64,000 nucleotides of DNA from Ruminococcus sp. (GCA_017525915.1 JAFXSC010000021.1:1-64000), one strand, 5' to 3'; positions 16,358 through 25,470 are shown, counted from the first letter of the stretch. Numbers and translations: made by a program. Notes: generated from the sequence alone by a model not told the origin.

Positions 16358-17935
16358 TTATTTAGCGTAATCTGTAACTCTGCTCTCGCGGATAAGGTTG
16401 ACCTTGATCTGACCGGGATAGTCCATCTCAGCTTCGATCTGCTGAGCGATCTGTCTTGCGACAAGGACCATCTTCTCATCGTTGATGACCTCCGGAACGA
16501 CCATGATCCTGACCTCACGACCCGCCTGAACTGCAAAGCACTTTTCAACTCCGTCATAGGAATTGCATATTTCCTCAAGCTTCTGGAGACGCTTGATATA
16601 GCTTTCGTAATTTTCGCTTCTTGCGGCAGGTCTTGCAGCGGAGATAGCATCGGCTGCCTGAACGATACAGGCGATGACAGTTTTGGGCTCGACGTCGTTG
16701 TGGTGAGCCTCAACTGCGTGGATGATAACGGGGCTTTCGTTGTACTTCTTACAAACGTCAACACCGATCTGTACATGAGAGCCTTCGATCTCAGAGGTAA
16801 GGGCCTTACCGATATCGTGGAGGAGACCTGCACGTCTTGCGACATTTGCGTCAACTCCGAGCTCAGATGCGAGCACACCGCAGAGCTTTGCGACCTCGAT
16901 AGAGTGGTCGAGGACGTTCTGGCGGTAGCTTGTACGGAATTTAAGGCGTCCGATGAGCTTGATGAGCTCGTGGTTGAGACCGTGTACATTGGTCTCGATA
17001 ACGGCGCGTTCACCCTCCTGCTTGATGCGGTACTCGACCTCGCGGCGGGCTTTATCGACCATTTCCTCGATGCGTGTGGGGTGGATGCGTCCGTCGGCGA
17101 TGAGCTTTTCGAGGGCTATCCTTGCTACCTCACGGCGTATCTGGTCGAAGCATGAAAGCGTGATAGCTTCGGGGGTGTCGTCGATGATAAGATCGACACC
17201 GGTAAGAGTTTCGAGGGTGCGGATATTACGTCCCTCACGTCCGATTATGCGTCCCTTCATCTCGTCATTGGGGAGGGGAACAACGGACACTGCGGCTTCG
17301 GAGACCTGATCTGCGGCTACCTTTGCGATAGCGAGGGAGATGTAGCTCCTTGCCTTTTCCTGACATTCGTCCTTGACCTGCTGTTCGTAAGCAGCGATCT
17401 TGACGGCTTTTTCGTGGACGAGGTCGTCCTCAAGCTTGGAGATTATGTATTCCTTAGCCTGATCCTTGGTAAATTCCGATATCCTTTCGAGAACATCGAG
17501 CTGACTTTTCTTGATCGTTTCAGCTTCCTTCAGCTTTTCGTCGGCTGATTTGATCTTCTGGTTGAGTACATCTTCTTTTTTCTCAAGATTATCGGTCTTT
17601 TTGTCGAGATTTTCTTCCTTTTGCTGCATACGTCTTTCCTGACGAGACAGCTCTGCTCTGCGATCCTTGATCTCTTTATCTGCGTCGGTGCGAAGCTTGT
17701 GGATCTCATCCTTTGCTTCTATGAGGGCGCTCTTCTTTTTATTGTCCGCGTCCTTTTCGGCATCCTCGATTATGCGGGCAGCCTGCTGTTCGGCTGAGCC
17801 GACCATACTTTCGGCGTCATGCTTACGCTGCTCGATTCCGGCGTTCACGCCTTTTTTGTAGAACAGGGCATAGCCGATACCGATACCTGCGGCGAGTGCA
17901 ACGACGATGAGAACGATTGCTATTACAGGATCCAT
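16358..17935 (-). CDS. rny: Ribonuclease Y
   Basis: A 525-residue endoribonuclease that initiates mRNA decay at the membrane. An N-terminal transmembrane helix (residues about 5-25) is followed by a long coiled coil (30-190, Glu/Lys-rich), a KH domain with '[19 protein letters not shown]' (about 210-230) and an HD domain with '[10 protein letters not shown]' (about 365). The start MDPVIA at 17935 is preferred over an ATG nine bases earlier because AAAGGAGG is 11 bases from the former and only two from the latter. It has a strong promoter (18191-18219) and a 250-base structured leader. Confidence 0.95.
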   Translation of the reverse strand: MDPVIAIVLIVVALAAGIGIGYALFYKKGVNAGIEQRKHDAESMVGSAEQQAARIIEDAEKDADNKKKSALIEAKDEIHKLRTDADKEIKDRRAELSRQERRMQQKEENLDKKTDNLEKKEDVLNQKIKSADEKLKEAETIKKSQLDVLERISEFTKDQAKEYIISKLEDDLVHEKAVKIAAYEQQVKDECQEKARSYISLAIAKVAADQVSEAAVSVVPLPNDEMKGRIIGREGRNIRTLETLTGVDLIIDDTPEAITLSCFDQIRREVARIALEKLIADGRIHPTRIEEMVDKARREVEYRIKQEGERAVIETNVHGLNHELIKLIGRLKFRTSYRQNVLDHSIEVAKLCGVLASELGVDANVARRAGLLHDIGKALTSEIEGSHVQIGVDVCKKYNESPVIIHAVEAHHNDVEPKTVIACIVQAADAISAARPAARSENYESYIKRLQKLEEICNSYDGVEKCFAVQAGREVRIMVVPEVINDEKMVLVARQIAQQIEAEMDYPGQIKVNLIRESRVTDYAK

Positions 17936-18184
17936 ACAGTGCATTACCTCCTTTGTATAAATTTAGTTTGTATCATAAACCTAATTACTACAAGGCGGTA
18001 AATGCCGCATTATTTTATTCATTTTTAAATATATCAAGAGCCTCTGGCGGCTCATAAAACAGAGAGGACGCACTTGACGTCCGTATTTTGTTTTATTATA
18101 TAACGGAATATATGTATATTTCCGTAATGATGTAAAACAAAGCTGCATATACTGCCATAGTAATATTATGCAAATAAATACAAC
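17936..18184 (-). promoter_or_regulatory. Long structured 5' leader of rny
   Basis: The predicted rny transcript starts near 18184, about 250 bases before the ATG. The leader holds three clear stems: ACGGAA/TTCCGT (18103-18108, 18120-18125), GGACG/CGTCC (18066-18070, 18078-18082) and GAGCC/GGCTC (18038-18042, 18049-18053). I do not match it to a known riboswitch. It accounts for this gene-free stretch. Confidence 0.5.
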
Positions 18185-18190
18185 ATAATT

Positions 18191-18219
18191 ATTATATACT
18201 ATTTTTAATGAAAAGTCAA
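18191..18219 (-). promoter_or_regulatory. Promoter of rny
   Basis: Leftward TTGACT (18219-18214) and TATAAT (18196-18191), 17-base spacer. Confidence 0.75.
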
Positions 18220-18289
18220 TAGGCTTGCGGCGCAATAAAGCAGGCGGCAATTATTTTTATGATTTAACTTTAAAATATACCACCTTGTA

Positions 18290-18425
18290 TCTCGTGCGGA
18301 GGAAGTTCCGCAGGCACGGAATGCACGGTTTCAACAAGGAGACGCTCCCTTGTGGCCCGTTTCACGGGCTGACCTGTACAAATAACGCTTGGCTGCTTTC
18401 ACTTGCTGCTGCCGTTTTCAACAGA
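18290..18425 (+). repeat. Interspersed hairpin repeat B, copy 1
   Basis: This stretch matches 44648-44795 in order and structure: GCGGA/TCCGC (18296-18311), ACAAGG/CCTTGT (18334-18339, 18348-18353) and GCCCG-TTTCA-CGGGC (18355-18369) followed by CTGAC. Loop bases differ between copies while the stems persist. It ends just before the promoter at 18430. Confidence 0.55.
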
Positions 18426-18429
18426 ATGC

Positions 18430-18458
18430 TTGACATATGAGCGATACAGTGATATAAT
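18430..18458 (+). promoter_or_regulatory. Consensus promoter of the lipoprotein gene
   Basis: TTGACA (18430-18435) and TATAAT (18453-18458) with a 17-base spacer. Start expected near 18465, 44 bases before the ATG. Confidence 0.8.
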
Positions 18459-18508
18459 GTATTGCGGCGATAATCATTGACTATTTTGTTTATCGGGTGG
18501 GATATTAT

Positions 18509-19048
18509 ATGAAAACCAGTAAACTTATCTCTGCCGCAATGGCACTCTGTATGTGCTTTACCGTGTTCACAGGCTGTGATGACGGCGGAAGCGGCTTCGG
18601 TTCGGGGCACAACAGCCCGGAAACTGCGGCTTATACCCTGCTCGATGCGGTGAACTCAAAGGACGGCGAACAGCTCGTTGATGCGCTCATTCCCGGCGAA
18701 TGGATAGCCGGCGTTAAGAGTGCGAGCAGCTCGAAATACCGCGCTTTTGTTTCAGATTATCAAGATTATATCGACGAATGCTCCGGCTATTTCGGCAAAG
18801 ACTACTATATCACTGCCGATGTTACCGGCGTGACCGGTCTTTCAGGCAGAAAGCTCGACAGGTACAGCAGCTATGCTGAAAAGCAGTGCAGGAAGTACGG
18901 CGTCAAGGACTGTTCGATCACCGAGGGAAAGATAGTTGAGTTCAAGTATACTGCGGAGGGCAGCAAGAGGAAAAAAAGCGGTACCGGAGAACTCTTTGTC
19001 GTCAATTATGCCGGCTACGGCTGGTATGCTATGGACATTGACTACTGA
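18509..19048 (+). CDS. Lipoprotein of unknown function
   Basis: A 179-residue protein with a lipoprotein signal: K-T-S-K-L then a hydrophobic core and lipobox V-F-T-G-C22. The mature domain (residues 45-175) looks like an NTF2-like or DUF4878-type fold: 'AYTLLDAVNSKDGEQLVDALIP' is a helix pair common in such lipoproteins, followed by four strands. The ATG at 18509 is preferred to a GTG twelve bases earlier because GGGTGGG then sits at proper distance. It has a perfect sigma-A promoter, so it is probably constitutively expressed. It is a single-gene unit with a hairpin terminator at 19057. Confidence 0.7.
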   Translation: MKTSKLISAAMALCMCFTVFTGCDDGGSGFGSGHNSPETAAYTLLDAVNSKDGEQLVDALIPGEWIAGVKSASSSKYRAFVSDYQDYIDECSGYFGKDYYITADVTGVTGLSGRKLDRYSSYAEKQCRKYGVKDCSITEGKIVEFKYTAEGSKRKKSGTGELFVVNYAGYGWYAMDIDY

Positions 19049-19056
19049 CAGAATGA

Positions 19057-19079
19057 GGGCGAACGAAGTTCGCCCCCTT
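19057..19079. terminator. Convergent terminator between lipoprotein and arsR genes
   Basis: GGGCGAAC-GAA-GTTCGCCC (19057-19075), followed by CCTT. It lies between two converging stop codons; T-runs are short on both sides. Confidence 0.55.
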
Positions 19080-19080
19080 G

Positions 19081-19422
19081 TTATTCCATAACGTGTTCCA
19101 TTGCGTAGTAAAATATGGTCCGGACGTGCTCGTCGCAGAGGGAATAGTAAATGGTCTTCCCGTCGCGGCGCGAGCTCACGAGCCTCGCCTGCTTCAGTAC
19201 CCTGAGCTGGTGGGATATCGCAGACTGGGTCATGCCGAGCGCACTGGCTATGTCGCACACGCAGAGCTCTTTCCGGCAGAGCACGAAGATTATGCGTATA
19301 CGGGTCGGGTCGCCGAATACTTTCAGCAGCTCGGCTGCCTCGTAGAGAACGGATTCATCGGGCATGACCTTTGAGAGCCTGTCCGCTATACCGCTGTGAG
19401 CTTCGCAGATGTGTTCTTCCAT
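19081..19422 (-). CDS. ArsR/SmtB-family metal-responsive repressor
   Basis: A 113-residue winged-helix repressor. Residues about 25-100 show the ArsR fold: 'LLKVFGDPTRIRIIFVL', 'ELCVCDIASALGMTQSAISHQLRVLKQARLVSSRRDGKTIYYSL'. The E-L-C-V-C-D box in helix 3 is the metal site of the CadC/ArsR type, and C6 plus H9 at the N-terminus ('EEHICEAH') could complete a CadC-like thiolate site for Cd, Pb or Zn. It lies 20 bases after a small membrane-protein gene with which it is probably co-transcribed. No metal pump is next to it, so its target is unknown. Confidence 0.9.
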   Translation of the reverse strand: MEEHICEAHSGIADRLSKVMPDESVLYEAAELLKVFGDPTRIRIIFVLCRKELCVCDIASALGMTQSAISHQLRVLKQARLVSSRRDGKTIYYSLCDEHVRTIFYYAMEHVME

Positions 19423-19442
19423 AATTCCTCCTTATGTGCGTA

Positions 19443-19883
19443 TCATAAAACTCCCGTCAGCAGGAGAATCGCTGCCGCCGAAACGCCTGTGCAGAAAAAA
19501 GTCCCGATAGTGCAGGTGGTAACGGCAAAGCGGTCGTAGACGTATTTTTTCTTTCTGTCGAGCAGCACATGATAGGTCTTGTCCTTCTTGTAGAGCTTGC
19601 TTTCGAGGAAGCCTTCCTCCGGAAAGATGTTGGGATATTCGCTGCCTTCCACGAGGTAGTATGCCACCTTGAAGGGGCTGCGCGGAGACTTGTCTATCCT
19701 CGTGAAGCTGGCTTCCGTCCGCTTTGAACGAAGCATTTTCACGAAGAACCAGATGAAGAAAATGTTCGTCAGGACGAACAGCAGTCCTAAGATGCCGAGC
19801 CCTATGAGGAGCAGAGTCATGGCTTTGAAGCCGAGCAGGAGCATGACTGCCGAGATAACTGCGATCGCTGCGATGACCTCCAT
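19443..19883 (-). CDS. Small membrane protein of unknown function
   Basis: A 146-residue protein with two strongly hydrophobic helices at residues about 3-50, a charged cytoplasmic-type domain of 65 residues ('FFVKMLRSKRTEASFTRIDKSPRSPFKVAYYLVEG') and a final transmembrane helix. I do not recognise the family. The start at 19883 is fixed by GGAGGTGTGGT upstream; the open frame can be extended but without a ribosome site. It precedes the ArsR gene by 20 bases, so it may be part of the same regulated unit. Confidence 0.65.
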   Translation of the reverse strand: MEVIAAIAVISAVMLLLGFKAMTLLLIGLGILGLLFVLTNIFFIWFFVKMLRSKRTEASFTRIDKSPRSPFKVAYYLVEGSEYPNIFPEEGFLESKLYKKDKTYHVLLDRKKKYVYDRFAVTTCTIGTFFCTGVSAAAILLLTGVL

Positions 19884-20162
19884 ACCACACCTCCGTTGCT
19901 TGTAATGGGAGCAGACCGTGTGCTGACTACTGATATTATAGCACATTTCCGTCCGGAATGCAAGCCGGAAATGAACGAATACTCTCCGGAGCTATGAGGC
20001 TTCCGCGGAGGGTAAATAAAAAGATTGTTGCAATTAACAAATGTTTTAGAAAATGCTTCTAATTTTATAACACTGAGATCCTGCAAATGTGTTAATATTA
20101 TACTGATACAATGCTGATGCTCTGCCGGTTCGGGCGGAGACAGGCGGAGAGGAGGCAGTCAC

Positions 20163-21374
20163 ATGGCAAAAAAAGCAAGACAGGCAAAAACAGATAATAA
20201 GGCGGTTCTGTCAGAAGCGTCCCAGCACGATCTCGTCAATGTTGTCGAGGATTTTGACTGCTCCACTCAGAATGTAGCCTATAACAGGGATTTCAAGAAA
20301 TGGCGCGGGCAGAAGGACAACCCCTATGCCTTCCGCTTCAAGGCGAACCGCCGCGAAAAGGTCTTCAACGACAGCCGCGGCTTCGAGGTGAGCTCGCAGA
20401 GCGATGAGGAAAAGCGCATCGTCGGAAGGATAATGTACGTCCTCGGCATCGCCGTCCTCCTGTACGTCGTGATCGATACCATAATCGGAAAGCTATTCGC
20501 CGTTGCTCTCGGCGCTATCGGCTGCGATGTCCACATGAGCATTTTCAGCTCGGCACTGTACGGCGATGTTTCTGCCGTTGTGGGCACTATCCTCTTTGTC
20601 TCAACGCTGGAGCTGCTGGTGCCGGTGATATACATTCAGCTAAAGCTGAAAACGCCTGCAAGAGTGGGCTTCATGAGCAAGGTCAACAGCTCCGCCGAGA
20701 TCATCAACGCGGTCGGACTGACTTTCATCGCCTGCACGCTCGTGTGCCTGCCGACGGCTTATTCAAGCGATACAAAGGAGATCTTCGCCTACTTCCGCAC
20801 CGCTGACACTGATGTCTACAAGTGGGGACAGAGCGAGTTCGTATTCTACACTGTTTTCAGCATAGTCATTCTTCCGATAATTACCGAGCTTTTTGTGCAT
20901 GGTCCGATATTTGCAGCACTCAGACAGTTCGGAGACCCCTTCGCGCTCATCGTTACCACCTGCACTTCGTGCCTGCTTATACGGGATATCGGCGAACTGC
21001 CGGCTGCCCTGATCCTTTCGATGCTCGCAGGTGTGACCATGCTCAGAAGCGGCACTATCATGTCGGCGTTCATAGTCAGCGTTACCTACCGTATGTACGT
21101 CTTTGCACTCATAATGTTCGAGGGCAGCACTTCCGCGAATATGCTCCTGAGAAGAAATATGTTCATGCTCATAACCCTTGCGGCTGGTATCGTTATTTCC
21201 GGCGGTATCTACATCGCAAGGAAGATAATGCACCGCAAAAGGCGCTATATCGCCGTGTATCAGTCGGAGGCCACTCCCGCGAGGCTGCTACTGACCGCAG
21301 CAAGGACTTTTCCGTTCACGGCGGTCGCTCTCATCTGCATCGCAGGTATCATCATCAGGGCGGTCTTCTGGTAA
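20163..21374 (+). CDS. CPBP-like polytopic membrane protein, active site degenerate
   Basis: A 403-residue protein with a charged N-terminal domain of about 85 residues and roughly eight transmembrane helices. 'ILPIITELFVHGPIFAALRQFG' (near residue 245) lies where CPBP/CAAX-type intramembrane proteases carry E-E-x3-R, and the later 'PAALILSMLAGVTMLRSGTIMSAFIVSVTYRMYVF' resembles the family's third and fourth motifs, but the EE pair and second histidine are not intact. It may be a non-catalytic relative. GAGGAGGCAGTC precedes the ATG. It is followed by tadA after 15 bases, so the two are probably one operon. Confidence 0.6.
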   Translation: MAKKARQAKTDNKAVLSEASQHDLVNVVEDFDCSTQNVAYNRDFKKWRGQKDNPYAFRFKANRREKVFNDSRGFEVSSQSDEEKRIVGRIMYVLGIAVLLYVVIDTIIGKLFAVALGAIGCDVHMSIFSSALYGDVSAVVGTILFVSTLELLVPVIYIQLKLKTPARVGFMSKVNSSAEIINAVGLTFIACTLVCLPTAYSSDTKEIFAYFRTADTDVYKWGQSEFVFYTVFSIVILPIITELFVHGPIFAALRQFGDPFALIVTTCTSCLLIRDIGELPAALILSMLAGVTMLRSGTIMSAFIVSVTYRMYVFALIMFEGSTSANMLLRRNMFMLITLAAGIVISGGIYIARKIMHRKRRYIAVYQSEATPARLLLTAARTFPFTAVALICIAGIIIRAVFW

Positions 21375-21389
21375 CTGGAAGGTGCAGCT

Positions 21390-21863
21390 ATGGATATGAA
21401 GTATATGGAAAGAGCTCTCGTACTGGCTAAGGAGGCTTATGATGAGGGCGAAGTCCCCGTTGGCGCAGTGGTGGTGAGGACTTCCACAGGCGAGATTGTG
21501 GGCGAGGGGAGAAACAGGCGTGAGGGCGCGAAAAATGCGCTCGCCCACGCCGAACTCATTGCGATAGATATGGCTTGCAGACGGCTCGGCGGCTGGAGAC
21601 TGCCGCAGTGCGAGCTCTATGTCACGCTCGAGCCCTGCCCGATGTGCTGCGGCGCTATCATCAATTCGAGGGTGGACAGCGTGGTGTTCGGGGCGTACGA
21701 CTATAAAAGCGGCTCGGCAGTTTCGGTGCAGAGAATGTTCGACCTGCCCTACAACTGGCGTCCGGAGGTAATGGGCGGCGTCATGGAGGAGGAGTGCAAA
21801 GCGCTCCTGTCCGGTTTTTTCCGCGAATTAAGGGCGAAAAAGGCTTCTCCGGAAATGCCGTGA
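21390..21863 (+). CDS. tadA: tRNA adenosine(34) deaminase
   Basis: A 157-residue cytidine-deaminase-fold enzyme. The zinc site is complete: H53-A-E55 and P82-C83-P-M-C86. TadA converts A34 to inosine in tRNA-Arg(ACG), allowing decoding of CGN codons. It follows the CPBP-like gene by 15 bases and precedes the tRNA-Leu gene. The 'VPVGAVVV' and 'NALAHAELIAI' segments and the length match the family. Confidence 0.95.
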   Translation: MDMKYMERALVLAKEAYDEGEVPVGAVVVRTSTGEIVGEGRNRREGAKNALAHAELIAIDMACRRLGGWRLPQCELYVTLEPCPMCCGAIINSRVDSVVFGAYDYKSGSAVSVQRMFDLPYNWRPEVMGGVMEEECKALLSGFFRELRAKKASPEMP

Positions 21864-21893
21864 AAATTTTTTGAAAAAATTTTCAGAAAACGC

Positions 21894-21922
21894 TTGACAA
21901 ACCTTTTTGTTTCTGGTATAAT
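21894..21922 (+). promoter_or_regulatory. Promoter of tRNA-Leu
   Basis: TTGACA (21894-21899), 17-base spacer, and TATAAT (21917-21922) with a TG extension two bases before it. This is a full-consensus promoter fitting a stable RNA gene. Confidence 0.9.
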
Positions 21923-21950
21923 GTTAAAGCAGTCAGTCAAGACTGCAAAT

Positions 21951-22035
21951 GCGAGTGTGCTGGAATTGGCAGACAGGCACGTTTGAGGGGCGTGTGTCGA
22001 CAGACGTATGGGTTCAAGTCCCATTACTCGCACCA
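21951..22035 (+). tRNA. tRNA-Leu (anticodon GAG)
   Basis: A type II tRNA of 85 bases including an encoded CCA. The acceptor GCGAGTG pairs with TACTCGC, the anticodon stem CACGT (21978-21982) pairs with GCGTG (21990-21994), and the loop TTGAGGG places GAG at 21985-21987. A long variable arm and the GGTTCAAGTCC T-arm follow. It reads CUC and CUU codons. It is a single-gene unit with its own promoter and terminator. Confidence 0.95.
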
Positions 22036-22036
22036 G

Positions 22037-22070
22037 AGACCTACCGTGAAAACGGTAGGTCTTTTGTTTT
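22037..22070 (+). terminator. Terminator of tRNA-Leu
   Basis: AGACCTACCGT-GAAA-ACGGTAGGTCT (22037-22062) followed by TTTGTTTT: an 11-bp stem with a GNRA loop two bases after the CCA. Confidence 0.95.
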
Positions 22071-22153
22071 GCTCTGGCAGTGTAGGGGCGATATCTGCAT
22101 TGCCCCGCCTCTACGCTAATTATACCAATCACACCTTTATTTTTACAAGCAAA

Positions 22154-22179
22154 GGGAGACCATACGGTCTCCCTTTTTT
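22154..22179. terminator. Bidirectional terminator after spoIVA
   Basis: GGGAGACC-ATAC-GGTCTCCC (22154-22173), followed by six T on plus and by TTTGC on the left strand. It ends the spoIVA transcript and backs up the tRNA terminator. The gap to the tRNA also has a degenerate TGTAGGGGCG tract at 22080-22090. Confidence 0.8.
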
Positions 22180-23654
22180 CACAGTATAAAGCAGATAAGT
22201 CCGGAGCAGCCGTCGTTGATGACGCGCTGGAGCGTTTCCTGCAATTTCATTCTCGCTTCGACCGGCATCTTGTAGAGCTTGTTGTGCAGTCCCTCGTTCA
22301 CCAACTCGTGCAGGGACTTTCCGAAGATGTTGGACTCCCATATCTTCTTCGGATCGTCGTTGAAGCCGTCGAGCAGGTACATCACAAGCTCCTCGGACTG
22401 CTTCTCCGTGCCGACTATCGGGCTTATCGTGGTATTGATATTCGCCTTCATCATGTGTATCGAGGGCGCGGACGCCTTGAGCCTTACGCCGTACTTTCCG
22501 CCCTGACGGATAATTTTCGGCTCTTCGAGGGAAAGCTCCTCAAGCTCTGGCATGACGATACCGTAGCCGGTCGCCTCGACCTCGGCAAGTGCAGGGGCGA
22601 TGCGCTGGTACTTCCGGCGGATATCGTTCAGCTCCATGAGAAGCGGCATGAGGTCGCTCTCGCTCTCTATCTCAATGCCGGTAGCCTCGCCGAGTATCTT
22701 GTAGAAAAGATCGCCGTCAAGGTCTGCGGTTATCGTGACAGAGCCTTTTCCGAGGTCGATCGAGCTTACCGCTGCGCTCACTATATGCTCACACCGGGCG
22801 ATAGCGTCAGCGGCAGCTGAAGCTTCCCGGACGAGCCGGATATCCTTTGCGGCTTCGCGTATGCAGCCGAGTATCTCCGAGCGCAGCCAGTGGCCCTTTT
22901 CGAGCGTGTTTATCCACCTTGCCATGCGGATATTTATCTCCTTTATCGGGAAGGAGAACAGTATCTCCTGCAATATTCCGCGGATATCCTCCTCGGTGAG
23001 GTCGAGACAGCTCACGGCTATGACCTTCGCACCGTACTTTTCCGTGAGTTCTTCCGCAAGGGACTGAGCCTCCGGGGAATCCGGCGATGCCGAATTGAGC
23101 AGTACAACAAAGGGCTTCCCGAGCTCCTTCAGCTCGCGCACCACTCTTTCCTCACATTCGGCGTACTCCTCGCGTGGGATATCGGATATCGTGCCGTCGG
23201 TGGTGACGACGAGCCCGATGGTCGAATGGTCGGTTATGACCTTCTGAGTGCCTATCTCAGCAGCCATGTTGAAGGGTATCTCCTCATCGAACCACGATGT
23301 CATGACCATGCGCGGCTGTTCGTTCTCGATATAGCCGAGCGAGCTCGGAACGATATACCCAACGCAGTCGATGAGCCGGACGCTGAACGCGGCGCTTTCG
23401 CCGAGCTCGACCTCGACCGCTTCCTCGGGTATGAACTTAGGCTCGGTAGTCATAATGGTCTTGCCGGCGGCGGACTGCGGAAGCTCGTCAAGGGCGCGTT
23501 CACGCTTGAATTCGCTTTTTATGTTGGGTATCACAAGTGTCTCCATGAAGCGCTTGATGAAGGTGGATTTGCCTGTGCGGACAGGACCGACTACCCCTAT
23601 GTAGATGTCACCGCCTGTACGCTCGGCGATATTGCTGTATATATCTTTTGCCAT
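22179..23654 (-). CDS. spoIVA: Stage IV sporulation protein A, spore coat ATPase
   Basis: A 491-residue SpoIVA: N-terminus 'MAKDIYSNIAERTGGDIYIG', Walker A G23-P-V-R-T-G-K-S-T31, and the conserved C-terminal ending 'GLICFIL'. SpoIVA polymerises by ATP hydrolysis on the forespore outer membrane and forms the base layer of the coat. Its presence shows the organism has, or recently had, endospore genes. It lies 41 bases downstream of a DUF3794-LysM gene on the same strand, whose product is the probable partner SipL. Confidence 0.97.
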   Translation of the reverse strand: MAKDIYSNIAERTGGDIYIGVVGPVRTGKSTFIKRFMETLVIPNIKSEFKRERALDELPQSAAGKTIMTTEPKFIPEEAVEVELGESAAFSVRLIDCVGYIVPSSLGYIENEQPRMVMTSWFDEEIPFNMAAEIGTQKVITDHSTIGLVVTTDGTISDIPREEYAECEERVVRELKELGKPFVVLLNSASPDSPEAQSLAEELTEKYGAKVIAVSCLDLTEEDIRGILQEILFSFPIKEINIRMARWINTLEKGHWLRSEILGCIREAAKDIRLVREASAAADAIARCEHIVSAAVSSIDLGKGSVTITADLDGDLFYKILGEATGIEIESESDLMPLLMELNDIRRKYQRIAPALAEVEATGYGIVMPELEELSLEEPKIIRQGGKYGVRLKASAPSIHMMKANINTTISPIVGTEKQSEELVMYLLDGFNDDPKKIWESNIFGKSLHELVNEGLHNKLYKMPVEARMKLQETLQRVINDGCSGLICFIL

Positions 23655-23695
23655 GATATTCTCCTTTATCAGTTCATATTCTTATGCGCCTGCGT

Positions 23696-25249
23696 TCATG
23701 TAACAATGGGAATGAGCAGCATACCTCCGGCAGTGAGACGGTCGCCGTCAAGGTCGTTCTCCTCCATGACAGCAGAAACGCTCGTGCTGTAACGCTTTGC
23801 GATGTCCCACACGTCCTCGTCCGGAACGCCGTAATAGAGCTTTACTGCGTAATCGCCGTCCCTTTCCTTCTTCACAGAGCCGTCTGCCGTTATGTCCGAG
23901 ACGGCTCTGACGGAAGCCTTTGCGGCAGCGTATATCCTTGCGCCGAGTTCAGCTTTCGCCGTGAGAACGCCGTCCGGAGAGATGTTAAAGGAGACGTCCC
24001 TTGCCGATATATCGGCTGAAACTGCCGCTCCGGAAAGGTCATCACCGATAGCTATCGTCTCCTCGAAGGTCTCGTCCCTGTCCGGCATGGATATCATTCC
24101 CGAGCTCTCCCTGACAGCCATAGAATAGGTGAGCATACCGCTTATCACGACCGATCTTCCGTCCTCGCCGGGACGGGTATTGATATTCTTCGGCGTACAC
24201 CAGATCGAGTATACTGTCTCGGGAACGCTGTCGCCCTCCGCGAGCCTTGCGGTATGCCGGAAGCTCTCGTCATAGACCGTCGGCGACTGCGCCGCGCTAA
24301 TATCCGTGAAGGTAACTTCGCACGGATATACCGTAGAATAGGCATCTGTGCCGATCATGGCTGTGGCTGTCCTCACGGCGCGGCAGATGAGCCTTAGCTC
24401 GGCTTCACAGCGGATAATGCGGTTGTCGCCGTCCCTGCCGGCAGCTGGTGTGATGTCGCAGGCAATGACCTCGGGAACGATGCTGCATTCGTAGCTCTCG
24501 TCAAGTCCCTCGATATCGATTATCTGGCTGTAAGGCAGTTCAAAGCGGAGCGGTTCGACGGTACCTTCGCCGGAGCGCTCGCAGGAATAGAGTATATCGA
24601 CGGCAAGGCTTCCCTTTGCGAGGAGCTTGCCGGATATCATCTTTTTCTCGCACTCCGAAGCGGTGCAGCGTGTACTGATTATCCCCGAAACAGAGGGCTG
24701 AGAAGGCTGGAGCTCGGTCTCCTCGCTGATGCGGAGCTGCTTGTCGGCGGAAAGTCTTCCGGCGGCGTATCTGAGGGGGATAGTGCGGAGCTGCATATTC
24801 ATTCCCGATACTACGGATACGACTTCCTGCGGACTTTCACAGGTGACCGCTATCCTTACGGAAACGCAGCCGCGAAGGTCGAGCCTGCGCTTGTTGACGG
24901 CTCTGTAATTGATGTGGTCGGTCTTGGGGACGAGACGGACGTCCGGGGAAGTGCAGTCGCCGGAGAGCTCTGCGGTCTTGCGGAAGGTCTGCGTCTGAGC
25001 GACCGAGCGGATAATGCTGTCGCCCTCTCCGCAGTAGAGAATGCGTATATCGCAGCGGAGCCCGTAGGTGAGTTTTCCGCCGCTGACCGACCAGTCTGTG
25101 ACAACGGGAACTGCCTCGCAGCGGACAAGTCTGAATATATCGGGACAGTAGTCCGGGAGGATATAGTCGAGCTCGATGCCCTGTTCCTGGATGCCCTCAT
25201 AAATGCTCACGGCAGCCGGTATGGTCTCTTTCGTCATTTTCAGTTCCAT
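23696..25249 (-). CDS. sipL: SipL-like coat morphogenetic protein (DUF3794 repeats plus LysM)
   Basis: A 517-residue protein without a signal peptide. The N-terminal two thirds hold repeated DUF3794/SPOCS-type segments ('YILPDYCPDIFRLVRCEAVPVVTDWSV' type openings), and the last 50 residues are a LysM domain ('VWDIAKRYSTSVSAVMEENDLDGDRLTAGGMLLIP'). This architecture is that of clostridial SipL, which binds SpoIVA through LysM to build the coat. The start at 25249 follows CAAGGAGG; a farther upstream start lacks one. Direct linkage to spoIVA supports the role. The alternative is a generic SPOCS protein. Confidence 0.8.
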   Translation of the reverse strand: MELKMTKETIPAAVSIYEGIQEQGIELDYILPDYCPDIFRLVRCEAVPVVTDWSVSGGKLTYGLRCDIRILYCGEGDSIIRSVAQTQTFRKTAELSGDCTSPDVRLVPKTDHINYRAVNKRRLDLRGCVSVRIAVTCESPQEVVSVVSGMNMQLRTIPLRYAAGRLSADKQLRISEETELQPSQPSVSGIISTRCTASECEKKMISGKLLAKGSLAVDILYSCERSGEGTVEPLRFELPYSQIIDIEGLDESYECSIVPEVIACDITPAAGRDGDNRIIRCEAELRLICRAVRTATAMIGTDAYSTVYPCEVTFTDISAAQSPTVYDESFRHTARLAEGDSVPETVYSIWCTPKNINTRPGEDGRSVVISGMLTYSMAVRESSGMISMPDRDETFEETIAIGDDLSGAAVSADISARDVSFNISPDGVLTAKAELGARIYAAAKASVRAVSDITADGSVKKERDGDYAVKLYYGVPDEDVWDIAKRYSTSVSAVMEENDLDGDRLTAGGMLLIPIVT

Positions 25250-25384
25250 ATATTGACCTCCTTGAAAAATGCTTTGTACTATCATATTCACAGGCGGGGC
25301 GATTAATGCGTAATTAGTGGTAAGTGTATAGTGCGTAGTTATCTGCTGCGGTGTCCGCCTGCGCGGATTAATGCGCGAAAGGTA

Positions 25385-25413
25385 TTTACATACGGCTGAA
25401 AATGTGGTATCAT
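25385..25413 (+). promoter_or_regulatory. Promoter of the GH25 gene cluster
   Basis: TTTACA (25385-25390) and TATCAT (25408-25413), 17-base spacer, about 60 bases before the ATG at 25471. The rest of the divergent gap to sipL (25250-25384) shows no further feature. Confidence 0.55.
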
Positions 25414-25470
25414 ATATATATCACCATTTCCCGGCAGGATACCCCTGCCGCGGTCAGCATGGAGGCAAAA

